Positions 22,292-34,032 of a stretch of DNA of 64,000 bases are shown here, piece by piece. The DNA comes from Plectrocnemia conspersa (Eukaryota; Arthropoda; Insecta; Trichoptera; Polycentropodidae). Made by a program: the position numbers and the translations under genes. The notes under the pieces were generated by a model. It worked only from the letters and a program-made list of their open reading frames with translations. It searched no databases and was not told the DNA's origin. The stretch covers positions 1,736,001-1,800,000 of the forward strand of contig VTFK01000003.1 of NCBI GenBank assembly GCA_009617715.1. Direction: 5' to 3'. Position 1 is the stretch's first letter. Each line of letters begins with the position of its first letter.

Positions 22292-24080
22292 TTCCTATAT
22301 TTAGTCGTCGATTTGTTGTATGTATATACATAGGAGATTTGTTGTCAATTTTTCAATTGATATTTTGTTAACATAGATCATTTTTATCATTTGACTGTTG
22401 AGTGCATGAATTGTTTCTATCATTTTAGGATTATATATGATTTTATTTTTTTCGCGTAGAACGTATCGTAAATTTTGGAATTATTCCTGTTTTTTTTTCT
22501 TTTTGTTTGTATGAATATTTAAATTCATATCAAATTTTATCGTTATTATTATTTTTTTATTATGAAATGTCAGTCTACGATTAAGTGAAAGTGTGCCTGT
22601 ATTGTAAATAAATAAAATTAGATAAATGGGAACATACAGTGTACGATCGGCCAAAATGTTATATTTTTAAAAAATTAAACTGGGTCGAGTCGCAGTCGAG
22701 ATCGTATTTTAAAAATGTACAATGTATATTTGTAAATAAATTAAGGCGAAAAAATCGTTTGTAATTTTTTTTATGTAGTTACCACCATGACTCGAACATG
22801 TTTGTGAGATGTAATGAAAAGATCAATAATATAAGTTAAAAAATATTGCCATTCGTTTTTTTTTAAATACGCGCACTAAAAGTTTTGCAATTATCGACTA
22901 GTAAAATTTATATTTTAAAAATGAAATAAAATAAAATGATTCATAGACAGGCATGAGATAAAATAATCGTTCAATTTAATTTTATGGACCCGTTGGCAAC
23001 TTATTTTAAAAACAACTTGGCATGTCAGTGATTCGATTAATATTATTTGTCTTTATAGACAAATATGTTTTCATTGACAGTGAACGGCGTGCTTTTTAAC
23101 TTTAAAAGATTGCAATTTTCGGTGAGACTTGCTTTCGCATTAACCATGGACAATATTTTTTGTTGGGGATAAATTTGGAATCAACTATATGTAACTTGCT
23201 CTAGAGCTAGCACTCTTAAAGAATTATATATTTTTAATTCAAACAAGATGTTCTTTACGTTAGTAGTTTACGGTTTGTTCAGATATATTATAAACAATAT
23301 TTAAAATAATTTAAATCATTTTAGAATTTGTAAATATTATTTTCCACTGCGATGCAAAAGTTGGCTTGAATGTAAATAGTGATTTATATAGTTTTTCATG
23401 TGCTAATTATTAGACACGTTTTTCTTCACAAATCATACTTCTAATTTTGACATTTGGTAGAATGAAAATTACAGTGAAACGGGTTCATTTACAATACATA
23501 CATAATTATGGTATATCAAATAATTATTTTTGGTGTATTAACACTAATAAAAAGTATAAATCAGAATCAAAAGCTTTTGCCCCTAAAACTAGTTGAAATT
23601 AGCATAATTATAACTAATTTTATTGCTATCATTCAAAAGACAATCTGCAACTAATATATTTTTCAAATTTAAAATGCAACTGATCAGAGATTATTTGTAC
23701 ATATTGCACATTTTTCAGTAATGTAATAAATTAGTATCTCCTCGACATTTAAGAAATTGAAATTTTGATTATGTAAAAGAAACATAATATGCACTCACAG
23801 ACTAGATAATGTCTGTTCTGTGTATGCACGTGATGCGTTTACTCTTGTGTTTTTGTGGCGCTTTTTGTAATATAATCCGCTCAACCCTGTGTAGAAAAAG
23901 GATCGCCAAGGGTCGAGTTTCTAGAATCATACATACATATGTATATCGTCATATTTTATTTTTATCTTAATACTACTCTACTATGACCAACAAAATCGAT
24001 GAATATAAAACTTTTTATATTAAATTATTTATTTTATACTAAATATTAGAAAAGTATTTTATTCATTATTTTGACCACGG
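22292..24080 (+). other. Set2 3' UTR and intergenic DNA
   Basis: The Set2 stop (TAA) ends at 22291. AATAAA hexamers occur at 22607-22612 and 22611-22616, and a further TGTAAATAAATT at about 22731. The last has the TGTANATA form bound by Pumilio-type proteins. Beyond about 22750 I see AT-rich DNA with no gene. Confidence 0.55.
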
Positions 24081-24084
24081 GAGG

Positions 24085-24279
24085 TGTAAGGTGACAATTA
24101 AACAGATTGAGCAGCTGCAGTAGTTTTTTATTCAATATTATTACAGTTACGTGTTAAAATTTAAGTGTGTGAGTGGACGTGCGCATTGCCCGCACCGGCC
24201 TTTCAAGCCCGCCGAAGTCGCCAAGAGAATATGTGTTCGTCACGCCAGTGTTACCAGAGAGCCGCCAAGTTTTGGCCAT
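24085..24279 (-). mobile_element. LTR-like repeat (copy 2 of 4)
   Basis: On the + strand it runs from GTGACAATTAAACAGATTG through AGCTGCAGTAG.TTTTTATT to CGTCACGCCAGTGTTACC and GCCGCCAAGTTTTGGCCA. Read on the minus strand it begins TGGCCAAAAC, carries AATAAA, and ends in a CAATTGTCAC-like stretch, as expected for an LTR. No internal retroelement region adjoins, so it is a solo copy. Confidence 0.5.
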
Positions 24280-24716
24280 TTGGCCAAAAAAAATTGAAAT
24301 GTGAACATTGTCACTTTTATTTCTGTGACCAATTCCCTAGCTTGTCAGAGGCAAAGTTGAAGAAAGGCATTTTTGCTAGATTTGACATCAGAAAGAAATA
24401 AAGGATTAAAATTTCGAAACAAAAATGAAAAAAGTTGAAAAGAGGCGTGGAATGCATTTAAACTACAAATATATTATTAAATATATAGGTTGAAAAAAAT
24501 CAAGATCTTGCACTGTAATATCAGTTTTGGAGTATTTTTACTCTATTCATATCAGGACTACTTTCCTGAAAATTTGAGTGCAGTAAGCAAGGAACCAGAA
24601 CATAAAGAAAATGAAAATGCAATACAAAGAAAATGGAATGTGAACATTATCGTGGACAACTGCTGGATATTTAAAATAAATAATCATAAAAGGAAAAGCG
24701 GAAAGAAGTTTTGAGG
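24270..24716 (+). mobile_element. Degenerate transposon-associated ORF (DYFPENL...RW.VN family)
   Basis: Two separated pieces are readable. PSLSEAKLKKGIFARFDIRK lies at about 24335-24400. SYQDYFPENLSAVSKE then RKWNVNIIVDNCWIFK lies at about 24555-24680. Both belong to a protein pattern (SLS.AK.KEG.F.GP.IR ... DYFPENLG.VS.EQGERFHQDI ... RW.VN..ADYCW) that I know as a highly repeated, unclassified gene family of arthropod genomes. The segment between them is deleted or scrambled, and the copy is clearly dead. Confidence 0.6.
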
Positions 24717-25259
24717 GGGAAAATAAAACGCTGCTTTAAGGACATTTTGCATCGATTGGAAAATTTCTTAATGATTTTTGTTTTCATATTTGTGTACTTC
24801 TGGTACATGTTAAGCGCCAACATTAAAATACAAATATCTTAAAATTGCATTTTATGTCACATTTTAATCTTTTATTATCTTTATGTAAAAATCTCAAGTG
24901 ATAAAAAAAAATATTATTTTTAAAATCAGTACTAAAAATTGCATAAATATCAATTAACAAAACTAAAACAATTTTAAAAAAAAAGTTTTTCTTAGGTCTG
25001 TGCTATCGATATATTAACTTACAGCCATTTGCACGAAAAAAATCGCAGAATTTTGCGTATTTGCAAATAAGTATGCCAACATGGTATATTAATATTAAAT
25101 ATTAATTTGTGTCATTGCCATTATTTTAAAAGAACGTGGAGTGACATTCGTGTTTAGTAACTGATTTCTATTGTCGTTACTATCGCGTGGCACATCACGC
25201 AGTAAGCATTACAAGGCAGAAGTCGGAACCGGCGGCCCAAGTGTTTGTCTGCTGTCAAG
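24717..25259. other. Intergenic DNA and alpha4 upstream region
   Basis: AT-rich to about 25120. From about 25130 the composition becomes balanced (CGTTACTATCGCGTGGCACATC, GGAACCGGCGGC), which I take as the 5' UTR and core promoter of the proteasome alpha4 gene. Confidence 0.45.
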
Positions 25260-26774
25260 ATGTCTTCGTCACGATACGATCACGCCATTACTGTATTCTC
25301 CCCGGACGGACATCTTCTCCAAGTTGAATATGCTCAAGAAGCCGTCGGCAAGGGATCCACAGCGGTGAGTTTATAACCTAAACTTGACGAGCGCTTCGTC
25401 ATTGCAACTACTGACTGCTATATAAATGACTTGTAACTTACGAAACTATCCACTTATAACGTATATACGTTATTTTAATTACGCTTACGCGTCTATTAAC
25501 ATAATTTAAGTCAAAATAAAATTTTATATTTATGCTACTGAATTAAAATTTATTACACCCTTATAATACTAAATATGAAATATCTTTAATAATGGCCGTG
25601 TGCTTAAAACAATGTTTCTCAAATTTGTTAATTGGGTTAAAAGTAAAAAAGCTAATTTCAATTTTCACCAACCTATTTTTATCAATACTGATAGTGATAG
25701 TCAAAGGGATGTTTGCTATCATCCTAAATCAAGGTTTTCAATTTACGTGGTGTCATCATCGCAAAATGGGTTCATGATTCAAGGCAATATTATTATTATG
25801 TTATTTTGATGTCTTACCTTTTTGGTAGATTCACCCTAAGAAACTTTTCTTGCTGTAATCTCTTGTTAAAATAACACATCATCTGCTAAATTTGGAACTG
25901 ACAATTTAATAATATATTCCATTATGACCTTTAATTTGTAATCATCGGCTTTCAAAGGGTTTCATTGTTTTTGTATATTTTATAAAGTAGTTTGGTAAAA
26001 TAAAGAATCTCGCCAGTATCATAAAATTACATGTTTTAGCTCACTATGCGCATGTTCTAGGTCGGCGTCCGCGGAGCGGACATAGTGGTATTAGGCGTCG
26101 AAAAAAAATCAGTAGCTAAGCTGCAAGAGGAGAGGACCGTGAGGAAAATATGTCTTCTGGACGATCACGTAGTTATGGCGTTCGCCGGTTTAACGGCCGA
26201 TGCGAGAATATTAATTAGCAGAGCACAAATCGAATGCCAGAGTCACAAGTTAACCTTGGAAGATCCGGTAACGCTCGAGTACATCACGAGATACATAGCC
26301 ACCCTCAAGCAGAAATACACTCAGAGCAACGGCCGCCGACCCTTCGGCATCTCATGCCTGATCGGAGGTTTCGACTACGACGATAAACCCCATTTGTATC
26401 AGACCGAACCGTCTGGTATATTTTACGAGTGGAAAGCGAACGCAACGGGCAGGTCCGCCAAGACTGTGAGAGAATTCTTGGAGAAGCATTACAACGCTGA
26501 AACAGTTTCCACCGAAACTGGCGCCATTAAGGTAAGATTTGCTTGAAATCGTGTCTCAGATTATCCTCATTTTTTTTAATGTTGAATAATTTTACAGTTG
26601 GCGATTCGAGCTTTGTTAGAAGTCGTCCAGTCTGGACAGAAAAATTTGGAAATAGCCGTCATGAGACGCGGCGTGCCGATGAACATGCTGGACCCTGCTA
26701 AAATAGACGAATATGTCAAGGAAATCGAAGCGGAAAAAGAGGCGGAAGCCGAAAAGAAAAAACAGAAAAAGTGA
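25260..26774 (+). CDS. Prosalpha4: 20S proteasome subunit alpha4 (PSMA7 type)
   Basis: Structural alpha-ring subunit of the 20S core particle, in cytosol and nucleus. Three exons, 25260-25364, 26061-26531 and 26598-26774, join in phase 0 at GT-AG sites and give 250 residues, close to the 248 of human PSMA7. The N-terminus carries the alpha-subunit signature ([20 protein letters not shown], then AQEA). The body has [33 protein letters not shown] and the [11 protein letters not shown] motif, and the C-terminus is the Lys/Glu-rich tail ([13 protein letters not shown]) characteristic of alpha4. Codon use is richer in G/C than in neighbouring Set2, as often seen in strongly expressed genes. Nothing suggests damage. 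Confidence 0.97.
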
Positions 26775-26826
26775 TAGTTTTTCCATTTCGTTGCATTAAC
26801 TTGTACACTTATTTTTAATATTTTTT

Positions 26827-26832
26827 AATAAA
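26827..26832 (+). promoter_or_regulatory. Poly(A) signal of alpha4
   Basis: AATAAA lies 53 bases after the stop codon of the proteasome alpha4 gene, in a T-rich context. The short 3' UTR suits a housekeeping gene. Confidence 0.6.
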
Positions 26833-27761
26833 TAATTATTCGGTTTACTGAATTGCTTTTTATTAAATGCGATATTGCAACATTGTCATCTAATATCCTG
26901 TAAATTTTAAGATCATTAGTAAATTACAAATGGGTGCAATTATGTCACCAAGATCTTAAGGCAAGAATATGCTAACTAATATAAATTGTGAAGAACAAGT
27001 TATTTTTTAAGTATTTTTCAGTACGAAGCTCAACCTTAAGCTTTTTATGGTCAATGCAGCTGATTTACCACCTAGCTGAAAAATCTCACGCTCTATAAAA
27101 TTAGCTCAAATATACTCATTTGATTTATTGATTAAAATTAAATATATGTATAAAATTTTAGGGTCAAACGCAAAAGAATGTATCATTACTCAATGTACCG
27201 CAGGAAGCAAAAATTGACCAAAATAAAACATGAGTTGCAAAAATCTTTCCAGTATCAAAAATCAGTTAAACACGAGCCGTTGCCGTAAATAGCTGATGGC
27301 ATAACTAAAATATTTTAATATTTATATAATACATATATTTCACGATAGTCGTGATTACGCATGCTAATTGATAAATTGTTGATCTAATCAATTTTTTCAT
27401 CATCTAACGAACGGTCTGATCCGAATCGATCATAATTGTGTTAACATGATTGTAACTTCAGTCACAATTCTTTATTATTATTCTAATTCACAATTCTTTA
27501 TTATTATTCTGAATTATTCTAATAATTTTTACTCAGTTAAATGACATAACAAATATGGAGATTGATGGAAATATATATATACCTATATAAAGATCATCAT
27601 ATGATAGCAGAAAAAATGAAAACATACTATATTGAGAGTATAGAAGAGATTGTGAATTCAATAGCTTAGTATTATACAATACAATAATGAAACATTTAAT
27701 GTAAAATTTAGTATCTTTAGAAGAAATTCGTAAATTGAAAAAATAAACCGGCACAAATAAA
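26833..27761. other. Intergenic, no gene seen
   Basis: AT-rich. A short direct duplication (CACAATTCTTTATTATTATTCT) occurs at about 27464-27510. No exon or element recognised. Confidence 0.4.
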
Positions 27762-28260
27762 TTGGATCTAAATATAATTAAAGAAACATGGAAAATACTA
27801 AGAACTAAATTACATTATTTAGCAAATATAGCTGATAACTTGAAAATTGCTACTATTATACCTAAAATAAGAAATAGTAAAAAGGGTGAAGAAATGAGAC
27901 CAATTAACACATTTTGTAGTATGATTAAAAGATTGGAATGGTTGGATACTCACAAGTATTTTATAATAATAGGTATCTAATAAGAAATAAAAATATACAT
28001 AGACTTAATACTAGAAATAGGGATAATTTATGGATAGATAGGCATAATGAAACGAGAACTGCTAGGGGAAAATTATACGGAGGTGTGAATTTGTCTAATA
28101 ATATTCCTAGGACTATCCGCAAAAATAAAAATATAGTGGATTTTCTCAATGGAATAAAGAAATAAAATATACAATGGTATTGAAGTATTTTTTATATTTT
28201 TGTATTTGTTTAGTGTAATAACAATAAGCTAAATAAATTATTAATTTATTTTTTCTTGGT
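27762..28260 (+). mobile_element. Internally deleted non-LTR retrotransposon fragment
   Basis: The first part encodes NLKIATIIPKIRNSKKGEEM then RPINTF, matching the start of a non-LTR reverse transcriptase domain (fingers region, ...P.K....EE.RPI). After a deletion, codons from about 27975 give RNRDNLWIDRHNETRTARGK, LYGGVNLSNNIPRTIR and DFLNGIKK with a stop at about 28165, the protein's C-terminus. The 3' tail with AAGCTAAATAAATTA matches that of the fragment at 15283-15640. The catalytic YADD region is missing, so it is dead. Confidence 0.7.
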
Positions 28261-28420
28261 ATAAAATTATGTGAAAAGTGGCCGCTTCCAATGGCTTTGT
28301 TGGCTTCGTGAAAGAATTCGAACCCTTATAATATTATTTTTGAGTGTCGATTAAAACATTCCTGCCTTGAAGTCTTTATGTGAGATAATTATTTATAAAT
28401 AGTATTTACGATTTATATTG

Positions 28421-29397
28421 CTATTCAGCTTCCATTGCTTTTTTTTCTATTTCAATGTTGTATTCAAATAGGTCTTCACTTTGATAAATGCTATATTGCA
28501 TATTTGAAACATCGGCCGATGAAAGATTGCTATTTAAATAAGCAGTAAAATCTTCGATTGAAGCTAACGTACAACTAACAAAGAACAATTGATTAAATCA
28601 AAATATATAGAAAGATTATTGAGAGATATTACCAATTGCTTTTAGAATTATCCACTTCATTTAGTATAATTTGCACACTTGAATCTGAAAAAATGACTCA
28701 TTTATAACCGTAAGTGAATTAATTGAATAGAATAATGAACGATACCTAATTCAGTTTGTTGTACATTGGAGTTGTTAATTTGATCATTAGATAATTCTGA
28801 AATTGTATAAGTTAATCGTACACTAATGTAAAAATGCACGGCACAATAAGAATAGTGGAGAATTATGTATAATACCTTCCTTATTTGTATTCTTATTGGG
28901 ATTGAGCGTTCTTATTGTACTTTCTAAGGTTGATTTTAAAAGCTCGCGTGCTATGGTCAGCATTAATCCTGGTGATTTTTCGTCGATTTTCATTGAAAAA
29001 TTCGGCTGAAAAGTTTAATTTGTGTTTATGTAATACGATTTATATGCATATTTTTAAAGATAAATACTTTCGGTTGTTCTTTCGGAGTAATAAAATGGAG
29101 AAGATCCGGCCGTCCTCTGCGAAAGGCTGGATGAAAGTAGAGATTGCTTGAATATTTACACTTGTAGAAACCGTGCAAATACAACTGACGACTCAGCCAA
29201 TTAAACGTGAGTTTAGAAAACGGCCATCGGTTCTTTTTCGTCGAATTTATCTCGAGCGATAATAGCCAAAAACCTCCAGGGTTTAAGATTATGCCACGGT
29301 CTCTTGGACCCCAACGTACAGCGCTATAGCAATCACTCTCTTCGATCACCTGCCATAGATTTGCCACGAAATCAGATTCTTCGTGCTCTTCCGCCAT
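28421..29397 (-). CDS. Heat-shock-factor-type DNA-binding protein, small
   Basis: Likely nuclear DNA-binding protein. Five exons on the minus strand, 29397-29068, 29005-28876, 28796-28746, 28684-28633 and 28574-28421, have GT-AG borders and join in phases 0, 1, 1, 2 to give 238 residues. Residues about 10-100 have the order of an HSF domain: FVANLWQVIE (like F..KLW.LV), W.P...GIILNPGGF, a helix and turn reading LTFNWLSRQLYLHGFYKC (like NF.SFVRQLN.YGF.KV, the recognition helix), and YFHPAFRRGRPDLLHFI (like F.HP.F.RG...LL..I). The C-terminal 130 residues are polar and show no HSF heptad-repeat trimerisation region that I can recognise, so it is not the ordinary Hsf1 orthologue. The start is the first ATG upstream of the domain. 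Expression is unproven. Confidence 0.75.
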
Positions 29398-29518
29398 CTT
29401 GCAAACTTTGGAAAAATTTGGCCAAAACACTACTTTTTTTTACTATGGTATAAAATTTTGTATAAATATATAGTTATGAAACCACGCAATGATAATTACT
29501 TTTGTGGTACTTGTTGAG

Positions 29519-29740
29519 AATATCGGCACCACGCTCAGAAACCAACGGTTATGAACTCACCGCTGTGCTTAACCCTAACGGCTACGAAAGCGGGCAACAA
29601 CTTTTGCAACATAACTACATTTCAAAATTGAAAACTTAGTTTTTTATCGCCGTGCGCGTGCTTATTCCCCAAACGTCGGTTGAAATCGTAATTATCAGTG
29701 TTCTCGTGTGTTACTCAGTGTTATTTGGTGTACTTGCAAC
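29519..29740. repeat. Single copy of the 611-945 foldback arm
   Basis: CAGAAACCAACGGTTATGAA, CTAACGGCTACGAAAG, TTTTTTATCGCCGTGCGCG, TTATTCCCCAAACGTCGGTT and ATTATCAGTGT occur in the same order as in the left arm of the foldback at 611-778. Here there is one arm only. It lies about 120 bases upstream of the HSF-type gene start and could overlap its promoter. Confidence 0.65.
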
Positions 29741-30822
29741 CATAGGAATATTTTTAGCCAGAATTAAATTTTAAGTATTTTATACAGATGAAGCCCGTTT
29801 TGATGAATATAGGATAATGACAGGTTATTAATTATTTAATTACTATAAGACAAGTGTACAATAATCTAGCACATGAGATTAATCTGTGAAGATTAAATTT
29901 ACTACTAATATGCATAGTGATATTTTTTCAAATACATATATTTAAAAAAAATACAGCGGGATTTATGTAATAAATAAGGTCATCTCAGACATTTTTGCTC
30001 ACTTGCCCAGGCATGAGGTATACAAACAAAAATATTCTTTCGTCGGAAAAACAATGCCAACACGATTCTTCCTCAAAAGTGGATCATAGGCGGTATTTGT
30101 CGAGAAACTAAATTCCAGACTGGAATCGTATAAAAATAACAATAGTTGAAGAATACTGTGAGCTGATATCGACAAGTTAGACTTATTAAGTGTACCCTTG
30201 ACTTTACACAACTAAACAACATATAAAGTATTAGAGCGTTAGAAGATTAATCTGAAGATAAATACTAGATTAATTCAATTGATATAATTTCGTCTGATAT
30301 TAAACAAACACATACTATACGTGCTTCTGTCATTTATTATTGTGTTCTACGATTACTTTAAAAGGTCATCGAACTTAGTCATATTTTTGTGTAAGATGTT
30401 AAATTGTTATTTTCTCATATTTTTAAGACAACAAACAAACTGTAAACAAATCTTCGGAACCTTGTTAAAAATCAACATAAGACAGAAATTTCGGAAAGCT
30501 CGACTCGGGGCAAAAACTCTTAGTTTCTATTATGCTAGTTTTTTTAAAAGGGTACTTATATTTTAATATAATTTAAATAAATAAAAAATTGCTCAAATCA
30601 ACGGTTGTTATGGCCAAATAAGGATTGATTGTTTTCTAACGTCAAACATACCGATGTCCGCCGGTAATGAAAATTTAATTTAAACATAGACGACGCATAA
30701 ACGACGCTTTGTCGTTTGATGTCGGACATCGAAGATGAAGCATCGTCACAGGATTGTCCAATTTTTATTATGATAGTAAATAAGTATTTTATTTACTCAC
30801 GCTGAAACTTGGATAAACAAAA
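29741..30822. other. Intergenic between divergent HSF-type and zinc-finger genes
   Basis: No gene recognised. Just upstream of the zinc-finger gene, ACCGATGTCCGCCGG (about 30649) and TGTCGGACATCG (about 30719) form an imperfect inverted pair around an ACGACG-rich stretch, possibly part of its promoter. Confidence 0.4.
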
Positions 30823-32301
30823 ATGGACGCATTGAACGTTGAGAAAACGTTCGAAACAGAAGATAAAACGGACGAGGTACAAAACTCGGCAACTGTGATA
30901 ATAGACGAGACAGATTTTGAAGCCGAAATCGACAAACATGCAAAGTCGTTTAAAAAGAGCCAGCATACAATAAAAGATTTCAGATACGATGGCAGTTCGA
31001 TTCCTTTCAACGAAGCAATACACAAACAACCCGACGTGATCGATCCTTCCGATTCTAAATACCAACAAACTTTAAGATCTAGGTGAGTTTCCATCAGTGT
31101 AAAAATTACTCTTTCTATTTATTATAGGTATTATTTTCATTTTTCAGTATGACCTATATATGTCAGCTTTGCGATAGACATTATAGAAGTCAGTCTAGAG
31201 CGCTAATCCACATAAGTACGATACATATGATTACAAATTTAGACGCCATCAAATATTGCACAACTAGTGTACGGAACGTAAGTTGAAATTTGACACTTTT
31301 TACAAATAACAATATCCTTATTTTAGTATGTTACAAATAACAATATCGCTAGAGCGGCGTTATCTGGGAACATGTCACGTTAACTGTAGAAGAACAGCTC
31401 ACGGAATTAGAAGAGAGGCGTTCGGAAGGACATTATAAAAGTAGTCCCTACACGTGTCACTCGTGTGCGATGGCTTTCAATTTTCCCGACACTTATCAGA
31501 ATCACGTTAAAAAGAATCATAAGGTGTGATTACTTGTTAACAATTATTGTACATTTGTTTTCACTATATTTTATTATATGTAATTAATCATTTTTTGCAG
31601 AATTCCGGCAGTTTTATGTGCGATATTTGCTTTTCACTATTCCAAACTGAGACTGAGTTGATCGCGACATGAACGATATCACAAATATCGGTACAAATGT
31701 TCAATTTGCGGATACATGCTGAAATGTCACACTTTTATTAGCACCCGTTTCACACGAAGCTTCTCATGCTACGTCAAAATTTGGCGACGCGACTGTATTC
31801 ACGTGTCAATACTGCAACAACAGATACAAGTAAATATCGCATACAATATATTTTTATTTGAAAAATAATAATAATCAACTTAAAATTTGGTTGTTCGTTT
31901 TAGTGATCAAAAATCATTGGCATCGCATGTCAAAAGTTCGCACTTTTTTCCCGAAGAGTATCAGTGCTTAATTTGTCAAAAGATCCTCACGTCCAAACCA
32001 GGTTATAAGACGCATATGGTGTAAGTGTGATCAACTTTATATAAATATTTTATAATATATGTCAAATATTTATTTATCTATTTTATTTTAAAGGACACAT
32101 TCCAACGACGAGCCTCACGAGTGTAAACAATGCGGTCAGCGTTTTAAAACTCTAGCTAAGAAACGCACGCATGCCTTGGCTCATTATCACCTTAACAACG
32201 GTTTCGTTTGCGATTATTGCAATAAAACATTTCCAAAGAAGATTAATCTTGCAAAACATATTATTTCAAAGCATCAACGATATAAAGTGCCAAAACCATG
32301 A
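30823..32301 (+). CDS. C2H2 zinc-finger protein, eight fingers
   Basis: Probable nucleic-acid-binding nuclear protein with no named orthologue that I recognise. Six exons, 30823-31082, 31148-31277, 31353-31523, 31601-31829, 31904-32020 and 32094-32301, give about 370 residues. An acidic N-terminus of about 85 residues precedes the fingers. Finger starts include CQLCDRHY, CHSCAMAF, CDICFSLF, CSICGYML, CQYCNNRY, CLICQKIL, CKQCGQRF and CDYCNKTF, most followed by H..(3-5)..H at the normal spacing. Exon 4 carries two single-base excesses: one at about 31668 breaks finger 3 just before its first His (ELIA then HERYH in the next frame), the other at about 31739 falls after HTFI. Removing both makes exon 4 fit the phases of its neighbours. 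Either these are assembly errors or the gene is decaying. Confidence 0.8.
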
Positions 32302-33591
32302 TTCAATCTTTCCCGAGGCACCTATTTCATTTCATAATGTGTATGTAAATAGTTGTAATGTAAACCTGTCGTATATTATGTGATATTATTTAAATGGATA
32401 AACAACATAGTTTCAAAGTAATAATAAGTGTGTAGCAGATTTAAAAAAATATGATCAATTTAATATATATGTATTTTGTATGAGAATTAAAATATGCTGT
32501 GTTTAGTGATTTGTTTCAAAGTTATAATAATGCACACGATTTGTAAGTGCAGCAAAATTATTTGTTTTTATTAATGAAAATTTAATCTAAATAAATTAAT
32601 ATTAATTTAGAACCAAATATTAGAAAAACATTTTTTATTTTACCTGTTTTAGTAATTCTCAACAAAGTAATTTAAAAATGATTTGTTTTATGTTTGAAAT
32701 ATACCATTTTAACAAATTATTTATGAAGATGATTTTGCTATTTGTAATATTTATTGAAATGAAAATAATCAGGGAAAGCTTATAATCGACTAACTTTTCT
32801 ACACAAAAAAATTGTAAACAAATTCCACAAGCAGGCAAAAGTTGGTCAGTCGATTTCATTAAGATTTATAAAATGACATGCAAATGTCCTCCTTCCCCAA
32901 AATGACGCTCCTGTTTAGAATTCATGCCAAAAGCAAGACTTTTCACAACAATATTACGACTTACAATGAATGAGAATTGAATGAAGCATATCTGAAGCCA
33001 TCGCAGTGGGAACGATCGTTACATAGCGTTCCCACTGCAACGTCGCCAATACGATTTTATTGCTTTTGTCGTAAATTTTTGATTTCCGAAAAGCCATTAT
33101 TGTTTTTGTTAAAATACATTTTAACCAATACTCCCATATAAGAAGTTTGTAACAATATCGGTTAGGATAACTATCATATTTAAAAAAAGTAGTGTAATAT
33201 AGTAGTGCAGACAAACTATGGAGCAATATGCGAGATCTCTGTCTGTGTGTCTTCCTTCGCCTATTTTCCCCTTGAGATGAGTTGGCTTAGTTTGTATTGT
33301 GGACTTGATCTAATGATAACTATAATTAGTTATAGAACTTTCATTAGATCAAGTTGCGTTTAATTAATTCGTGTAGGTTAAGTTTGGGTTTAAATAGCAA
33401 ATAAGCGTTTCTAAAATGAAAAATTGAGTTTTATAGACGTTTTAGAGCAGCATATAATTTCACTAGCGCTATTAGTTATTTCTAAAAAAACAAAGATCAT
33501 TCGGAAAATTTTTGTTTCAGGAGGACAAATTCATGAGAGAGCTAAAAAAGGGTGATCACAAATTTATTTGTTTAAATCTTTGGCGCCTGGA
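32302..33591. other. Zinc-finger 3' flank and intergenic repeats
   Basis: AT-rich with AATAAA near 32590. At 33006-33042 CAGTGGGAACG and CGTTCCCACTG form an 11-base inverted pair. At about 33300-33355 lies the small palindromic repeat related to 1120-1215. At 33530-33570, AGGAGGACAAATTC with GCTAAAAAAGGGTGATCAC resembles fragments of the GGTGACC-ended MITE family at 47815-48122. Confidence 0.45.
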
Positions 33592-33769
33592 TGGTAACGG
33601 GTGGCAATTAGACACAGATTGAGCCGCTGCAGTAATATTTTATTCGTGATACGAAGTTGTTGCATGTTGTGTACAAGTAGAATACAATATACGGGGCGCG
33701 CGTCCCCGTCGAGGGTTATCAGTTGAGAGAGAAAACAGTGTTACTCAAATGCCGCCAAGTTTTGGCCAC
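33592..33769 (-). mobile_element. LTR-like repeat (copy 3 of 4)
   Basis: From GGTAACGGGTGGCAATTAGA through AGCCGCTGCAGTAATATTTT and ATTCG to GCCGCCAAGTTTTGGCCACA on the + strand, parallel to the copy at 34033-34227. Read on the minus strand it has an AATAAA. The pair could be the two LTRs of one very short element or two independent solo LTRs. Confidence 0.5.
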
Positions 33770-34032
33770 AACAAAATCTATATTCAAATATTAATAGGTG
33801 TAGGTCTCCTACAAATCTAATATTATATCTAAAAAAGGTCATTTAGAAAATTTTGTGCAAATACTATCTCCGAAAAGTTTTTGATGAAATATCGATACCG
33901 TGTTAAATATAAGCAAATGGCGACCTCATTCGGAGTAAACGGCCAACACGTACAGCCAGCCCTGCAGTTAAATTATATTTTCACTAGTAGAAATATATTT
34001 CTACTGGTGAAAATGTATTTGCTAAAAAAAAT

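Noticed and set aside
22108..22371. 87-codon frame covering the last Set2 exon
   Set aside because: It reads the exon in the wrong register; the register giving the SRI ending LKELKHC...EEIDF is the conserved one.
29999..30211. 70-codon minus-strand frame
   Set aside because: I considered a transposase fragment because of its DPLLRKNRVGIVFPTKEYF phrase, but could not match any family motif or splice context.
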